The notes beneath the pieces are model-generated. The model was not told the origin of the DNA. It made no database searches and saw only the letters and a program-made list of their open reading frames with translations. From JAWQFO01 sp033436665 (GTDB lineage: Bacteria; Pseudomonadota; Alphaproteobacteria; Rhodobacterales; Rhodobacteraceae), in contig NZ_JAWQFO010000005.1 in NCBI RefSeq assembly GCF_033436665.1, positions 62,001-126,000 of the forward strand: DNA of 64,000 nucleotides, given 5' to 3'. Each line of letters begins with the position of its first letter. Position 1 is the stretch's first letter. Below, piece after piece: positions 7,893-16,423 of the stretch. The translations under genes and the position numbers were made by a program.

Positions 7893-9203
7893 ATGACAAA
7901 CAAGGCCAATAGGCTGCTGTCCGGCGTGGGCGCCCTGGCGCTCATGGCGTCCGGCGCGGCGGCACAGGAACTGACCATCTTCTGGGCCGAGTGGGACCCG
8001 GCGAACTACCTGCAGGAACTGGTGAACGAATACGAGGCCGAGACCGGCGTGACGGTCACGGTCGAGACTACACCCTGGTCGGATTTCCAGACCAAGGCCT
8101 TCACCGAGTTCAACGCCCGCGGCAGCGCCTACGACATGATCGTCGGCGACAGCCAGTGGCTGGGCGCCGCGTCCGAGGGCGGGCACTACGTCGAGCTCAC
8201 GGACTTCTTCACCGAGCACAATCTGGGCGAGGTGATGGCGCCGGCGACGGTGAAGTACTACGCAGAGTACCCGGGCAACTCCGGCAAGTTCTGGGCGATC
8301 CCGGCCGAGGGTGACGCGGTCGGCTGGTCCTACCGCAAGGACTGGTTTGAGGATCCCGCCGAGATGGAGGCCTTCGAGGCCAAGTACGGCTATCCGCTCG
8401 ACGTGCCGCAGACCTGGGCGCAGCTCATCGACATCGCCGAGTTCTTCCATCGCCCGGACGAGGACCGCTACGGGATCGCGATCTATACCGACAACTCCTA
8501 TGACGGTCTGGTGATGGGCGTCGAGAACGCGCTGTTCTCCTACGGGGCCGAGCTGGGTGATTACGAAAGCTACGAGGTCGAAGGCATCCTGAACTCCGAG
8601 CAGGCGGTCGCGGGTCTCGAGGCCTACCGCAAGCTCTACGGCTTCACCCCGCCGGGCTGGTCCAAGACCTTCTTCGTCGAGAACAATCAGGCGATCACCG
8701 AAAGCCTCGCGGCGATCTCGATGAACTACTTCGCCTTCTTCCCGGCGCTGCTGAACCCGGCGACCAACCCGAATGCGGACGTCACGGGCTTCTTCGCCAA
8801 CCCGGCCGGACCGGATGGCGACCAGTTCGCCGCTCTTGGCGGGCAGGGCATCTCGATCGTTTCCTACTCGGAGAACATCGACGAATCCTACGCCTTCCTC
8901 GAATGGTTCATCCAGGACGACGTGCAGAAGCGCTGGGCGGAATTGGGCGGCTACACGGCCCACGCCAAGACGCTCGAAAGCGAGGAGTTCCGCAACGCCA
9001 CGCCCTACAACGAGGCGTTCTACCAGACCATGTTCAAGGTCAAGGACTTCTGGGCGGTGCCGGAATACGCCGAACTTCTGACGGCAGCCAACCAGCGGAT
9101 CTATCCCTACATCGTGGGTGGCGAGGGCACGGCCAAGGAAGTGCTCGACGCGCTGGCCGCGGACTGGACCGAGACCTTCAAGAAATACGGCCGGCTGGAC
9201 TGA
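7893..9203 (+). CDS. ABC transporter family-1 extracellular solute-binding protein
   Basis: This 436-residue periplasmic receptor captures substrate for the importer encoded downstream. Residues 1-24 form a clear signal peptide (Lys/Arg start, hydrophobic core ALALMASGAAA, cleavage before QELTIFW). The mature part resembles MalE/UgpB-type carbohydrate receptors, with an early acidic and aromatic stretch (FWAEWDPANYL) and an ATPWSD-like segment near 60. GGGAGG sits 7 bp before the ATG. It heads an operon of receptor, two permeases, a small membrane protein and two ATPases, repressed presumably through the operator at 7745. The substrate is not evident; the neighbouring isomerases and enolase-superfamily enzyme suggest a sugar, polyol or sugar acid. 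Confidence 0.9.
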   Translation: MTNKANRLLSGVGALALMASGAAAQELTIFWAEWDPANYLQELVNEYEAETGVTVTVETTPWSDFQTKAFTEFNARGSAYDMIVGDSQWLGAASEGGHYVELTDFFTEHNLGEVMAPATVKYYAEYPGNSGKFWAIPAEGDAVGWSYRKDWFEDPAEMEAFEAKYGYPLDVPQTWAQLIDIAEFFHRPDEDRYGIAIYTDNSYDGLVMGVENALFSYGAELGDYESYEVEGILNSEQAVAGLEAYRKLYGFTPPGWSKTFFVENNQAITESLAAISMNYFAFFPALLNPATNPNADVTGFFANPAGPDGDQFAALGGQGISIVSYSENIDESYAFLEWFIQDDVQKRWAELGGYTAHAKTLESEEFRNATPYNEAFYQTMFKVKDFWAVPEYAELLTAANQRIYPYIVGGEGTAKEVLDALAADWTETFKKYGRLD

Positions 9204-9224
9204 ACCGCCGCCGCGCAAACAGCA

Positions 9225-9247
9225 GGCGGGCGCCGCAAGCGCCCGCC
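9225..9247 (+). other. Stem-loop after the solute-binding-protein gene
   Basis: A perfect 9-bp stem (GGCGGGCGC / GCGCCCGCC) with a 5-nt loop lies 21 bp after the stop and about 28 bp before the permease start. It has no T-run, so it more likely protects the 3' end of the receptor mRNA or attenuates read-through than ends transcription fully. Confidence 0.65.
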
Positions 9248-9274
9248 GCATCATCCTGAGACGAGGTGGGACAA

Positions 9275-10177
9275 GTGGCAGACGTGATGACGAGGCTCGA
9301 TCCGAAGAGCCGCGCGGCGGCGCGCGGCTGGTCGGACATGACGATCCGAAACCTGTTCATCATTCCGACGATCGCATTCCTGATCATCTTCAACGTCTTT
9401 CCGCTGCTCTATTCGCTCTGGACGTCCTTCACCGATTACCGCGCCTCGACCTTGGCCCCCGCGCAATGGGTCGGGCTCGCCAATTTCCGCGAGCTGCTGA
9501 ACGACCCGTTCATCTGGCGCAACTTCACGATCACCGCGAAATACGTTTTGATCTCGGTCACAGGACAGGTGCTCGTGGGCTTCGGGCTCGCCATGCTGCT
9601 CAACCGCAAGATCCCGCTGAAGGGCCTGATCACGACGCTGCTGCTCTTGCCGATGATGCTGTCGCCGGCTGTGGTCGGCCTGTTCTGGAAGCTGCTCTAC
9701 GATCCGTCTTTCGGCATCATCAACTACTTCCTCGGCCTGGGGAAATTCGAGTGGCTCGCCGATCCGCAGATGGCGCTCTGGGCGGTCGCCGTGGTCGACA
9801 TCTGGATGTGGTCGCCGTTCGTGATGCTGCTGTCGCTGGCCGGGCTGTCGGCGGTGCCGAAGCACCTCTACGAAGCCGCCGAGATCGACCGGGCCGGACC
9901 CTTCTACACCTTCTTCCGGATCACCCTGCCGCTGGTCGCGCCGATCCTGATGATCGCGATCATCTTCCGCACGATGGAGGCCTTCAAGACCTTCGACCAT
10001 GCCTACATCCTGTCCTCGCAGCCGACGACCGAGCTGATCGCGATCCGGCTCTACAAGATGGCCTTCCTCGAATGGCAGACCGGGATGAGTTCGGCCTTCG
10101 CCTACATCGTGCTGATCATGGTGGTGGCGATCACCAACATCTACGTGAAGTATCTCAACAAGGTGAAGGCGCGCTGA
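9275..10177 (+). CDS. ABC carbohydrate importer permease 1 (MalF-like)
   Basis: This is a 300-residue inner-membrane protein with about six membrane segments, the first at roughly residues 25-47. The EAA loop that contacts the ATPase is visible near 200-219 (EAAEIDRAGPFYTFF). GTG 9275 is preferred because GAGGTGG ends 5 bp upstream; GTG 9266 and ATG 9287 are in-frame alternatives that change the N-terminus by a few residues. The next permease follows after 1 bp. With the second permease it forms the channel of the importer. Confidence 0.88.
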   Translation: MADVMTRLDPKSRAAARGWSDMTIRNLFIIPTIAFLIIFNVFPLLYSLWTSFTDYRASTLAPAQWVGLANFRELLNDPFIWRNFTITAKYVLISVTGQVLVGFGLAMLLNRKIPLKGLITTLLLLPMMLSPAVVGLFWKLLYDPSFGIINYFLGLGKFEWLADPQMALWAVAVVDIWMWSPFVMLLSLAGLSAVPKHLYEAAEIDRAGPFYTFFRITLPLVAPILMIAIIFRTMEAFKTFDHAYILSSQPTTELIAIRLYKMAFLEWQTGMSSAFAYIVLIMVVAITNIYVKYLNKVKAR

Positions 10178-10178
10178 C

Positions 10179-11141
10179 ATGGCCGAAGTGAAGACACAAG
10201 GCGAGCGCATCCTGAACAAGGTCGCCATCGCGGCCGTGCTCTTGGCGGTCGTCGTCATGCTGACGCCGATCTTCTGGATCACCGCCACGGCGTTCAAGCC
10301 GCGCAACCTAGCGACCACCGTGCCGCCGACGGTGTTCTTCGAGCCGACGCTGTCGCCCTATGCCAAGCTCTTCACCAAGCGCAGCCAGCTGCGCGGCCCG
10401 GTCGAGGACGAGGTCTACGAGGCCGCGCCCTGGTGGGAAAAGCTGGTCTACGACGGCGGCGAACAGGTGGTGAAGAACCGCAAGACCGGCGAGATCACGA
10501 GTTCGGGCTATGGTGATCGCTACCTCAACTCGTTGATCGTCTCGATCGTGTCGACCTTCCTCGCGGTGTCGATGGGAACGCTGACCGCCTACGGCTTTTC
10601 ACGCTTCAGGGTGCCGGGCGAACAGGACTGGCTGTTCTTCATCCTATCGACGCGCATGCTGCCACCGGTCGTCGTCGCCATTCCGATGTTCCTGATGTAC
10701 CGCGCGGTCGGGCTTTACGACACGCATGTCGGGCTGATCATCCTCTACACCGCCTTCAACCTGTCGTTCGCGGTCTGGATCATGAAGGGCTTCATCGACG
10801 AGATCCCGCGCGAGTATGAGGAGGCGGCGTTGGTCGACGGCTACACGCGCCTGCAGGCGTTCTTCAAGATCGTGCTGCCCGAGGCGCTGACCGGCATCGC
10901 CGCCACCGCCGTCTTCTGCTTCATCGTCGCCTGGAACGAATACGCCTTCGCGCTGATGATGACCTCGCGCAACGCCCAGACCGCACCGCCCTACATCCCC
11001 AGCCAGGTCGGGTCGGGCCTGCCGGACTGGACCGTGATCGCGGCCGGCGCCTTCCTGTTCCTGCTGCCCGTGGCGATCTTCACCTTCCTTCTGCGCAACC
11101 ACCTGCTGCGCGGCATGTCCTTCGGAGCGATCCGCAAATGA
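10179..11141 (+). CDS. ABC carbohydrate importer permease 2 (MalG-like)
   Basis: The 320-residue inner-membrane partner permease has a first membrane segment at about residues 15-37. An unusually long hydrophilic stretch follows, roughly residues 42-110 (it includes RSQLRGPVEDEV and KNRKTGE), before the second segment, and probably forms a periplasmic loop or domain like the MalG P2 loop. The EAA loop appears near 214-233 (EEAALVDGYTRLQAFFKI). The protein ends SFGAIRK. Its stop overlaps the start of the small membrane protein gene by ATGA, indicating translational coupling. Confidence 0.88.
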   Translation: MAEVKTQGERILNKVAIAAVLLAVVVMLTPIFWITATAFKPRNLATTVPPTVFFEPTLSPYAKLFTKRSQLRGPVEDEVYEAAPWWEKLVYDGGEQVVKNRKTGEITSSGYGDRYLNSLIVSIVSTFLAVSMGTLTAYGFSRFRVPGEQDWLFFILSTRMLPPVVVAIPMFLMYRAVGLYDTHVGLIILYTAFNLSFAVWIMKGFIDEIPREYEEAALVDGYTRLQAFFKIVLPEALTGIAATAVFCFIVAWNEYAFALMMTSRNAQTAPPYIPSQVGSGLPDWTVIAAGAFLFLLPVAIFTFLLRNHLLRGMSFGAIRK

Positions 11142-11350
11142 CCTTTCGCGAGATGAACACGCGCTGGTTCGAACCGGGCGCGCAATGGGTGATGATCGCG
11201 GGGCTGGTGTTCCTCTGCCAGCCCTGGGTCGAGTTCCTGCACCGCTACGGGTTGACGGTGATCATCTTCGGCCTGATCGCCTTTATCGTCACCAGCCACA
11301 TCGCACCCGAGCCGGAAGTCGAGGACGAGGAAGAGGACGAGTTGTACTGA
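11138..11350 (+). CDS. Small two-helix membrane protein of the ABC importer operon
   Basis: This 70-residue protein has two predicted membrane helices (about 15-32 and 38-55) and an acidic tail ending EDEEEDELY. It is locked into the operon by overlaps at both ends: ATGA with permease 2 and TGATG with the first ATPase. That makes it a real, translated gene despite its size. The Rhizobium leguminosarum glycerol importer operon also carries a small membrane protein of unknown role (GlpU) beside two permeases and two ATPases; whether this one is homologous cannot be told by eye. It may be an accessory subunit or assembly factor. Confidence 0.8.
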   Translation: MTFREMNTRWFEPGAQWVMIAGLVFLCQPWVEFLHRYGLTVIIFGLIAFIVTSHIAPEPEVEDEEEDELY

Positions 11351-12441
11351 TGGCGCGGATCGAGCTGACCAACGTCGAGAAATACTTCGGCTCCGTCCAG
11401 GTGCTGAAGGACATGAACCTCGTGATCGAGGACGGCGAGTTCGTAGTGATGCTGGGCCAGTCAGGCTGCGGCAAGACAACGACCCTGCGCGCCATCGCCG
11501 GGCTCGAGACCGCGACGTCCGGCACCATCACGATCGACGGCGAGGAGGTGCAGGACAAGAAGGCCGCCGATCGCGACATCGCCTTCGTCTTCCAGTCCTT
11601 CTCGCTCTACCCGCACATGACGGTCTACGAGAACATCGCCTTTCCGCTGCGCGCGGTACGCATGGGCCAGTCCGATCGCGAGGCGGCAGTGCGCGAAGTG
11701 GCGCAGGTCCTCGGCATCGAACGGTTGCTGCCCAAACGCCCCTCGGCGTTGTCGGGCGGCGACATGCAGCGTGTCGCCATCGGGCGGGCGCTGGTGCGCC
11801 GGCCGAAGGCGCTGTTGATGGACGAACCCATCGGGGCACTCGACGCCAAGCTGCGCGAGCAGATGCGCGCCGAGATCAAGCGCCTGCACATCGCGCGCAA
11901 CTCGACCTCGGTCTACGTCACGCACGATCAGGTCGAGGCGATGTCGCTGGCCGACCGCATCGTCATCATGCACGACGGTGTGCTGCAACAGGTCGGCGCT
12001 CCGGACGAGGTCTATCTGCATCCCGCGAACCTCTTCGTGGCGCAATTCGTCGGATCTCCGGTGATGAACGTCTCTGACATCACCGTCGAGGGCGACGGCA
12101 CCGATGCCGTGCTGCGCGTCGGTGGCGGGCAGGGGTTCCATGTGCCGGGGCAGGTCGTCGGCCACCTCGGCAAAGGCGCGGTGACGCTGGGCATCCGGCC
12201 CGAGGCGGTGCTGCTGTCGCACCAGCCCGGTGACGGCTACGTCGAGACCGAAACCACCAACATCGAGCCCCTGGGCAGCCACGACATCGTCGACGTGCGG
12301 GTCGGCGACACGACGCTGCGCGCGCGCTGTGATGCGGGCTTCTCGAAAGGCGAGGGCGAAAAGCTCTGGGTCTCGCTCGACCCGCACCGGGCACATTTCT
12401 TCGATGCCGCGAACGGCCAGTCGCTGAGGAGGGCCGTCTGA
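11350..12441 (+). CDS. ABC importer ATPase 1 (MalK/UgpC-like)
   Basis: This 363-residue cytoplasmic ATPase has Walker A GQSGCGKTT at residues 36-44, a Q-loop in FVFQSFSLYP, signature LSGGDMQR (Asp where Gln is usual), Walker B LLMDEP and switch His in VTHDQ. The C-terminal third is the OB-type regulatory domain of MalK-like proteins. ATG 11350 overlaps the preceding stop by one base. A second, different ATPase gene follows directly, so the transporter probably uses a heterodimer of nucleotide-binding subunits. Confidence 0.92.
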   Translation: MARIELTNVEKYFGSVQVLKDMNLVIEDGEFVVMLGQSGCGKTTTLRAIAGLETATSGTITIDGEEVQDKKAADRDIAFVFQSFSLYPHMTVYENIAFPLRAVRMGQSDREAAVREVAQVLGIERLLPKRPSALSGGDMQRVAIGRALVRRPKALLMDEPIGALDAKLREQMRAEIKRLHIARNSTSVYVTHDQVEAMSLADRIVIMHDGVLQQVGAPDEVYLHPANLFVAQFVGSPVMNVSDITVEGDGTDAVLRVGGGQGFHVPGQVVGHLGKGAVTLGIRPEAVLLSHQPGDGYVETETTNIEPLGSHDIVDVRVGDTTLRARCDAGFSKGEGEKLWVSLDPHRAHFFDAANGQSLRRAV

Positions 12442-13499
12442 TGGCGCGGATCGAACTGGAGAACGTCACCAAACGCTACGGGGCCAACCGGGCGCTGAAG
12501 GACCTGAGCCTGACGGTCGAGGACGGCGAGTTCTTCGTGCTGCTCGGACGCACCGGGGCCGGCAAGACGACGACCCTGCGGGTGATCGCGGGGCTCGAGA
12601 AACCCGACGAAGGCCGGGTGCTGATCGGCAACAAGGATGTCAGCGACTGGACTGCCGCCGAGCGGGACGTGGCGTTGGTGCTGCAGCAGTATTCGCTTTA
12701 TCCGCGTCTGTCCGTGCGCGGAAATCTCGAGTTTCCGCTCAAGTCGAAAATCCGGGCCTTCGACGCCGACCAGATCGCGCGCCGGGTGGACCGCGCGGCG
12801 AAGACGCTGCAGATCGAGCATCTGCTCGACCGCAAGGTCGAGCGTCTGTCAGGTGGCGAGATGCAGCGCGTCTCGATCGGTCGGGCCATCGTGCGCGATC
12901 CGTCGGTGTTCCTGATGGACGAACCGCTTTCGGCGCTTGATGCCAAGCTGCGCGAGGTGCTGCGGGTCGAGCTCAAGGCGATTCACAATGACCTCGGCGC
13001 GACGTTTCTCTTCGTGACCCACGACCAGGTCGAGGCAATGTCGATGGGCGACAAGATCGGCGTGCTGCGCAACGGCCGCCTGGTACAGGTCGGCACGCCC
13101 TCGGACATCTACGAGCGCCCGCGCAACGTCTTCGTCGCGCGTTCGGTGGGTTCGCCGCCGATGAACCTGATCGAGGGGCAGCTTGGAGGCGATGGCGCAC
13201 AGGTCCAGGGCGTTTCGCTTCCCGTGGGCTCGATCAAGGGCGGCGGCGCGGTCACCTTCGGGGTCCGGCCCGAGAACATCGTGATCGAAACGGGCGCGCC
13301 GATGGAGGCGCGCGTCTTCGACATCGAGGACCAGGGCGTGGTCAAGATCCTTGCCCTCGACATGGGCGAGACGCGGCTGCATGCCACGGTGCCCGCCGGG
13401 GCCAGGTTCAGCCGCGACGAGACCATCCGCTTTGGCTGGAAGCCCGACCGCATCCTGACTTTCGATCCCGAGACCGGCGCGAATCTCGCGGTTGCGTAA
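12441..13499 (+). CDS. ABC importer ATPase 2 (MalK/UgpC-like)
   Basis: The 352-residue partner ATPase starts with nearly the same residues as ATPase 1 (MARIELENV versus MARIELTNV), a sign of tandem duplication followed by divergence. It has Walker A GRTGAGKTT at 36-44, signature LSGGEMQR, Walker B FLMDEP and VTHDQ. The Q-loop region reads LVLQQYSLYP. ATG 12441 overlaps the previous stop (TGATG). It is the last gene of the importer operon; its stop faces the 2-hydroxyacid dehydrogenase gene with 8 bp between. Confidence 0.92.
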   Translation: MARIELENVTKRYGANRALKDLSLTVEDGEFFVLLGRTGAGKTTTLRVIAGLEKPDEGRVLIGNKDVSDWTAAERDVALVLQQYSLYPRLSVRGNLEFPLKSKIRAFDADQIARRVDRAAKTLQIEHLLDRKVERLSGGEMQRVSIGRAIVRDPSVFLMDEPLSALDAKLREVLRVELKAIHNDLGATFLFVTHDQVEAMSMGDKIGVLRNGRLVQVGTPSDIYERPRNVFVARSVGSPPMNLIEGQLGGDGAQVQGVSLPVGSIKGGGAVTFGVRPENIVIETGAPMEARVFDIEDQGVVKILALDMGETRLHATVPAGARFSRDETIRFGWKPDRILTFDPETGANLAVA

Positions 13500-13507
13500 C
13501 CTCGAAC

Positions 13508-14488
13508 TCAGGCGCCGAAGCGCTGGCGGTAGAGGTCGACCGCGTCGGGATTCACGAGGTTCTTCGGCAGTTGGCCGCGCAGGATGCGCTCGACCTCGGA
13601 AACGACGCCCTCACCCATCCGCAGCATGCTTTCTTCGGTGATGCCGGCCATATGCGGCGTCAGGATCACGTTGGGCAGCCCAAGTAGCGCGTGTGAATGC
13701 GGCAGGGGCTGGCGGTCGAAAACGTCGATCGCGGCCCCGCCAAGGCGACCGTCACACAGGGCCTCGACCAGAGCCTTTTCCACCACCACCGGCCCGCGCG
13801 CCACGTTGATCAGGATGGCACCGGGTTTCATCTTGGCGATGCGGCCAGCGTGGATCAGCCCCTTGGTCTCGGCAGTCAACGGACAGCAGAGCACGACCAC
13901 GTCGGACTGCGCCAGAAGCGCGTCGAGCGACATCGCGGCGATACCCTCTTCGACGGCATCGGGCCGGCGCGTGTGGTAGAGCACCGACATGCCGAAGCCG
14001 TGCCGTGCGATACGCGAAACGGCGGTGCCGACGTTGCCCATCCCGACGATGCCGATGGTCTTGCCAGAAAGCTCGCGCCCATGATCGGAATGCGCCCTCG
14101 CCTCGGTCCAGCCGTGCAGGCGAAGGTCCTTGTCGACGCGCGGGTAGCGGCGCAGCAGCGCCATGGCCGACCAGATTGCGTGCTCGGCGACGGTGACGGC
14201 GTTCACGCCCGGAACATTCGCGACCAGGATGCCGCGCCCGGTGGCGGCCGCGACCGGGATCATGTCGAGCCCCGCGCCATGCCGGACCATCGCCTGCAGC
14301 CCGTCCTCGCGGGCGACGACGTCTTCCGGGATCGGCGCGCGCACGACGATGACCCGGGCGCCGGCGCTTTGCTCGGAGATCGCGTCGGGCGTCGGCGCGC
14401 TTGCGACCCTGTAATCGCCGAGCGCGGTCAGCGCATCCGTGACTGATGGGTGCAGCGGATGGGTCGAGAAGATCACCGGCGCGCTCAT
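13508..14488 (-). CDS. D-isomer-specific 2-hydroxyacid dehydrogenase
   Basis: This 326-residue NAD(P)-dependent dehydrogenase resembles 3-phosphoglycerate and hydroxypyruvate dehydrogenases. The Rossmann motif GMGNVG lies at 149-154, the substrate-binding VRHGAGLDMI near 68-77, the catalytic Arg at R231 (INVARG) and the catalytic His at H279 (LTPHMAG). The position of the usual acid partner, Glu in DVF..EP, is Gln here (DVFDRQPLP, Q260), giving an Arg-Gln-His set as in NAD-dependent formate dehydrogenase. It probably interconverts a 2-oxo and a 2-hydroxy acid within the locus. It is the last gene of a minus operon with the GntR, enolase-superfamily and isomerase genes; one base separates it from gntR. 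Confidence 0.9.
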   Translation of the reverse strand: MSAPVIFSTHPLHPSVTDALTALGDYRVASAPTPDAISEQSAGARVIVVRAPIPEDVVAREDGLQAMVRHGAGLDMIPVAAATGRGILVANVPGVNAVTVAEHAIWSAMALLRRYPRVDKDLRLHGWTEARAHSDHGRELSGKTIGIVGMGNVGTAVSRIARHGFGMSVLYHTRRPDAVEEGIAAMSLDALLAQSDVVVLCCPLTAETKGLIHAGRIAKMKPGAILINVARGPVVVEKALVEALCDGRLGGAAIDVFDRQPLPHSHALLGLPNVILTPHMAGITEESMLRMGEGVVSEVERILRGQLPKNLVNPDAVDLYRQRFGA

Positions 14489-14489
14489 G

Positions 14490-15200
14490 TCAGTCGCGCC
14501 GCTTCTGGCCGGGTTCGAGGATTTCGCTCCAGTAACTCATCGCTCCGCGAAGATGCGAGACCATGAGCGCCGAGGCAAGCGTCGCGTCGCGCTGCACCAG
14601 CGCATCGAAGATCTGCCGGTGCTCGTCGTGAGACTTTCTGTTGCGCTCGGGGTCCTTGAAGTAGACCTGTAGACGCGCGCCGCCGAGTTCGTAGAAGGTC
14701 GTGCAGATGCCCAGAAAGACCGAATTCTGCGTCGCCCGCACGATCTCGAGATGGAATTCCTGGTCAAGCGCGTCGAGCCCCTGGCCATTGGCGATCCGCG
14801 TTTCGGAGCGCGCCAGCACGTCGCGAATGCGATCGAAGTTCTCCTCCTCGGCGCGTTCGGCGGCAAGCTCGGCGGCCTTGACCTCGTGGATCTTGCGCAG
14901 CTCGACCGCCTCGTAGATCTGGCGGTTTTCCAGCGGCAGCCCCGCACGGGCGAAAAAGCTCATCGCCTCGATGCCGCTCTGGTCCTCGTTGACGTAGATG
15001 CCCGACTTGGCCCGGCGCTCGATGACCTGAATCGCCTCGAGGATCGCCAGGGCCTCGCGCACCTGACCGCGGCTGACCGAGAAATGCTCGGCCAGATCGC
15101 GTTCGGACGGCGCCTTGCCGCCGTTCTGCCGCGCCGCCGACAGCAGGTAAGCCGCAATCGCGGGAAGGAATTCCTGTTCTTTCAGCGGTCCGTCCTGCAT
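14490..15200 (-). CDS. FadR-subfamily GntR transcriptional regulator
   Basis: This 236-residue regulator has an N-terminal winged helix-turn-helix (recognition region about 32-53, SERDLAEHFSVSRGQVREAL) and a C-terminal FCD ligand domain. Likely metal/ligand residues of the FCD domain are D146, H150 (DQEFH), H194 (DEHRQ) and H216 (SHLRG). FCD regulators usually sense small carboxylates. FadR-type proteins bind TGGTNNNACCA-like palindromes, and four such sites lie in the two divergent regions of this locus, so I infer this is their repressor. It is nested between the dehydrogenase (1 bp) and enolase-family (2 bp) genes, and so would be autoregulated through the operator at 17368. Confidence 0.92.
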   Translation of the reverse strand: MQDGPLKEQEFLPAIAAYLLSAARQNGGKAPSERDLAEHFSVSRGQVREALAILEAIQVIERRAKSGIYVNEDQSGIEAMSFFARAGLPLENRQIYEAVELRKIHEVKAAELAAERAEEENFDRIRDVLARSETRIANGQGLDALDQEFHLEIVRATQNSVFLGICTTFYELGGARLQVYFKDPERNRKSHDEHRQIFDALVQRDATLASALMVSHLRGAMSYWSEILEPGQKRRD

Positions 15201-15202
15201 CG

Positions 15203-16369
15203 TCAGCGTTTCGTGAACCGTTCGATCACGTCCTCGTTCATGTCAAGGCCGAGGCCGGGCGTATCGGGCAGGGCGATGCGGCCGTTACGGACCTCGACCT
15301 TCTCTTTCGACAGATCATGGATCATCGGGTTGGCCCCGAGCGAGAACTCGACGAGGTAACCCGCGGGTGACGCCGCGATAACCTGCAAGCCGGCAAAGAA
15401 GGCCGGGGCACCGGCCCAGAGATGCGGCGCGAGGCGCAGGTTGAACGCCGACGCCAGCGCCCCGATGCGCATCGCCTCGGTGATGCCGCCGCAGAAGGCC
15501 GGGTCGGGTTGCAGGATGTCAGCCGCACGACGCGCGGCGAGATCCGCGAAATCGAAGCGCGTACACTCGGATTCGCCCACGGCGACGGGGATATGGGTGC
15601 TGCGCCGGAACTCCGCCAATCCGGCGTGATCGTCCGCCGTCACCGGCTCTTCGAACCACGCGAGGTCGCAGCCCGCGACCATCGCGGCAAAGCGCCGGGC
15701 CTCGGCGACGGTGAAAGTGCCATGCGCGTCGACCATGATGTCGATGCCCGGCCCCAGCGCCTTGCGCGCGGCCTGAACCCGCCCGGCCGAGACATGCGCC
15801 GCGCCGTCCATCGACCCGACGCGCATCTTGACCGCTCCGAAACCGCCGGCATCGACGTAGGATTGTAGTTGTTTGCCGATCCCTGCTGCGTCCGCCCAGC
15901 CGCCCGAGGCATAGGCCGGCAGGCTGTCCGCGCTGCGCCCGCCAAGCAGCGACCAGACCGGTTCGCCCAAGGCCTTGCCGCGAATGTCCCAGAGCGCGAT
16001 GTCGATGGCGCTGATGGCCGCGACCGTCAGCCCGCGCCGGGCCAGTTCCGGCATGACGTGGCCACGGTCGGCGGCACCCTGCGCGCGCGAGCCGTTATAG
16101 AGCGACTCCCAGATCGGCGTGATCTCGGACGCGTCGCGCCCGATGAGCCTCGGTCCGAACTCGTGGTTCAGCAGATGCACGAGCGTGCCGTACGCGCCTG
16201 CGCTGCCAGCGGCGTTCTTGCCTTCCCCCCAGCCGACGATCCCGTCCTCGGTCTCGATCCGCAGGATCGCGGCATCGAAGGTGCGCAGCCGCCCGAAGTC
16301 GCTGACATGCTGCCGCGACTCCTCGATCGGGATCTGGACCCAGCGTGCCTCTACCGATTTTATGCGCAT
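15203..16369 (-). CDS. Mandelate racemase/muconate lactonizing enzyme family protein
   Basis: This 388-residue enolase-superfamily enzyme has a capping domain (about 1-125) and a barrel. Catalytic residues can be placed: a KxR motif at K181-R183 (VKMRVG), metal ligands D214 (VDAHGT), E240 (WFEEP) and E266 (GESE), and a His-Asp dyad from H316 (APHLW) and D289 (LQPDP). The His-Asp dyad puts it in the mandelate racemase subgroup, which contains many sugar-acid dehydratases. The likely role is dehydration or epimerisation of an aldonic-type acid; the exact substrate is unknown. It sits between the isomerase gene (54 bp upstream) and gntR (2 bp downstream). Confidence 0.9.
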   Translation of the reverse strand: MRIKSVEARWVQIPIEESRQHVSDFGRLRTFDAAILRIETEDGIVGWGEGKNAAGSAGAYGTLVHLLNHEFGPRLIGRDASEITPIWESLYNGSRAQGAADRGHVMPELARRGLTVAAISAIDIALWDIRGKALGEPVWSLLGGRSADSLPAYASGGWADAAGIGKQLQSYVDAGGFGAVKMRVGSMDGAAHVSAGRVQAARKALGPGIDIMVDAHGTFTVAEARRFAAMVAGCDLAWFEEPVTADDHAGLAEFRRSTHIPVAVGESECTRFDFADLAARRAADILQPDPAFCGGITEAMRIGALASAFNLRLAPHLWAGAPAFFAGLQVIAASPAGYLVEFSLGANPMIHDLSKEKVEVRNGRIALPDTPGLGLDMNEDVIERFTKR

Positions 16370-16423
16370 CGGCGCCGCTCCTCTCGGTGGCGCGGGCGGC
16401 CCGGGGCCGCCGGCCGTGTTCGC

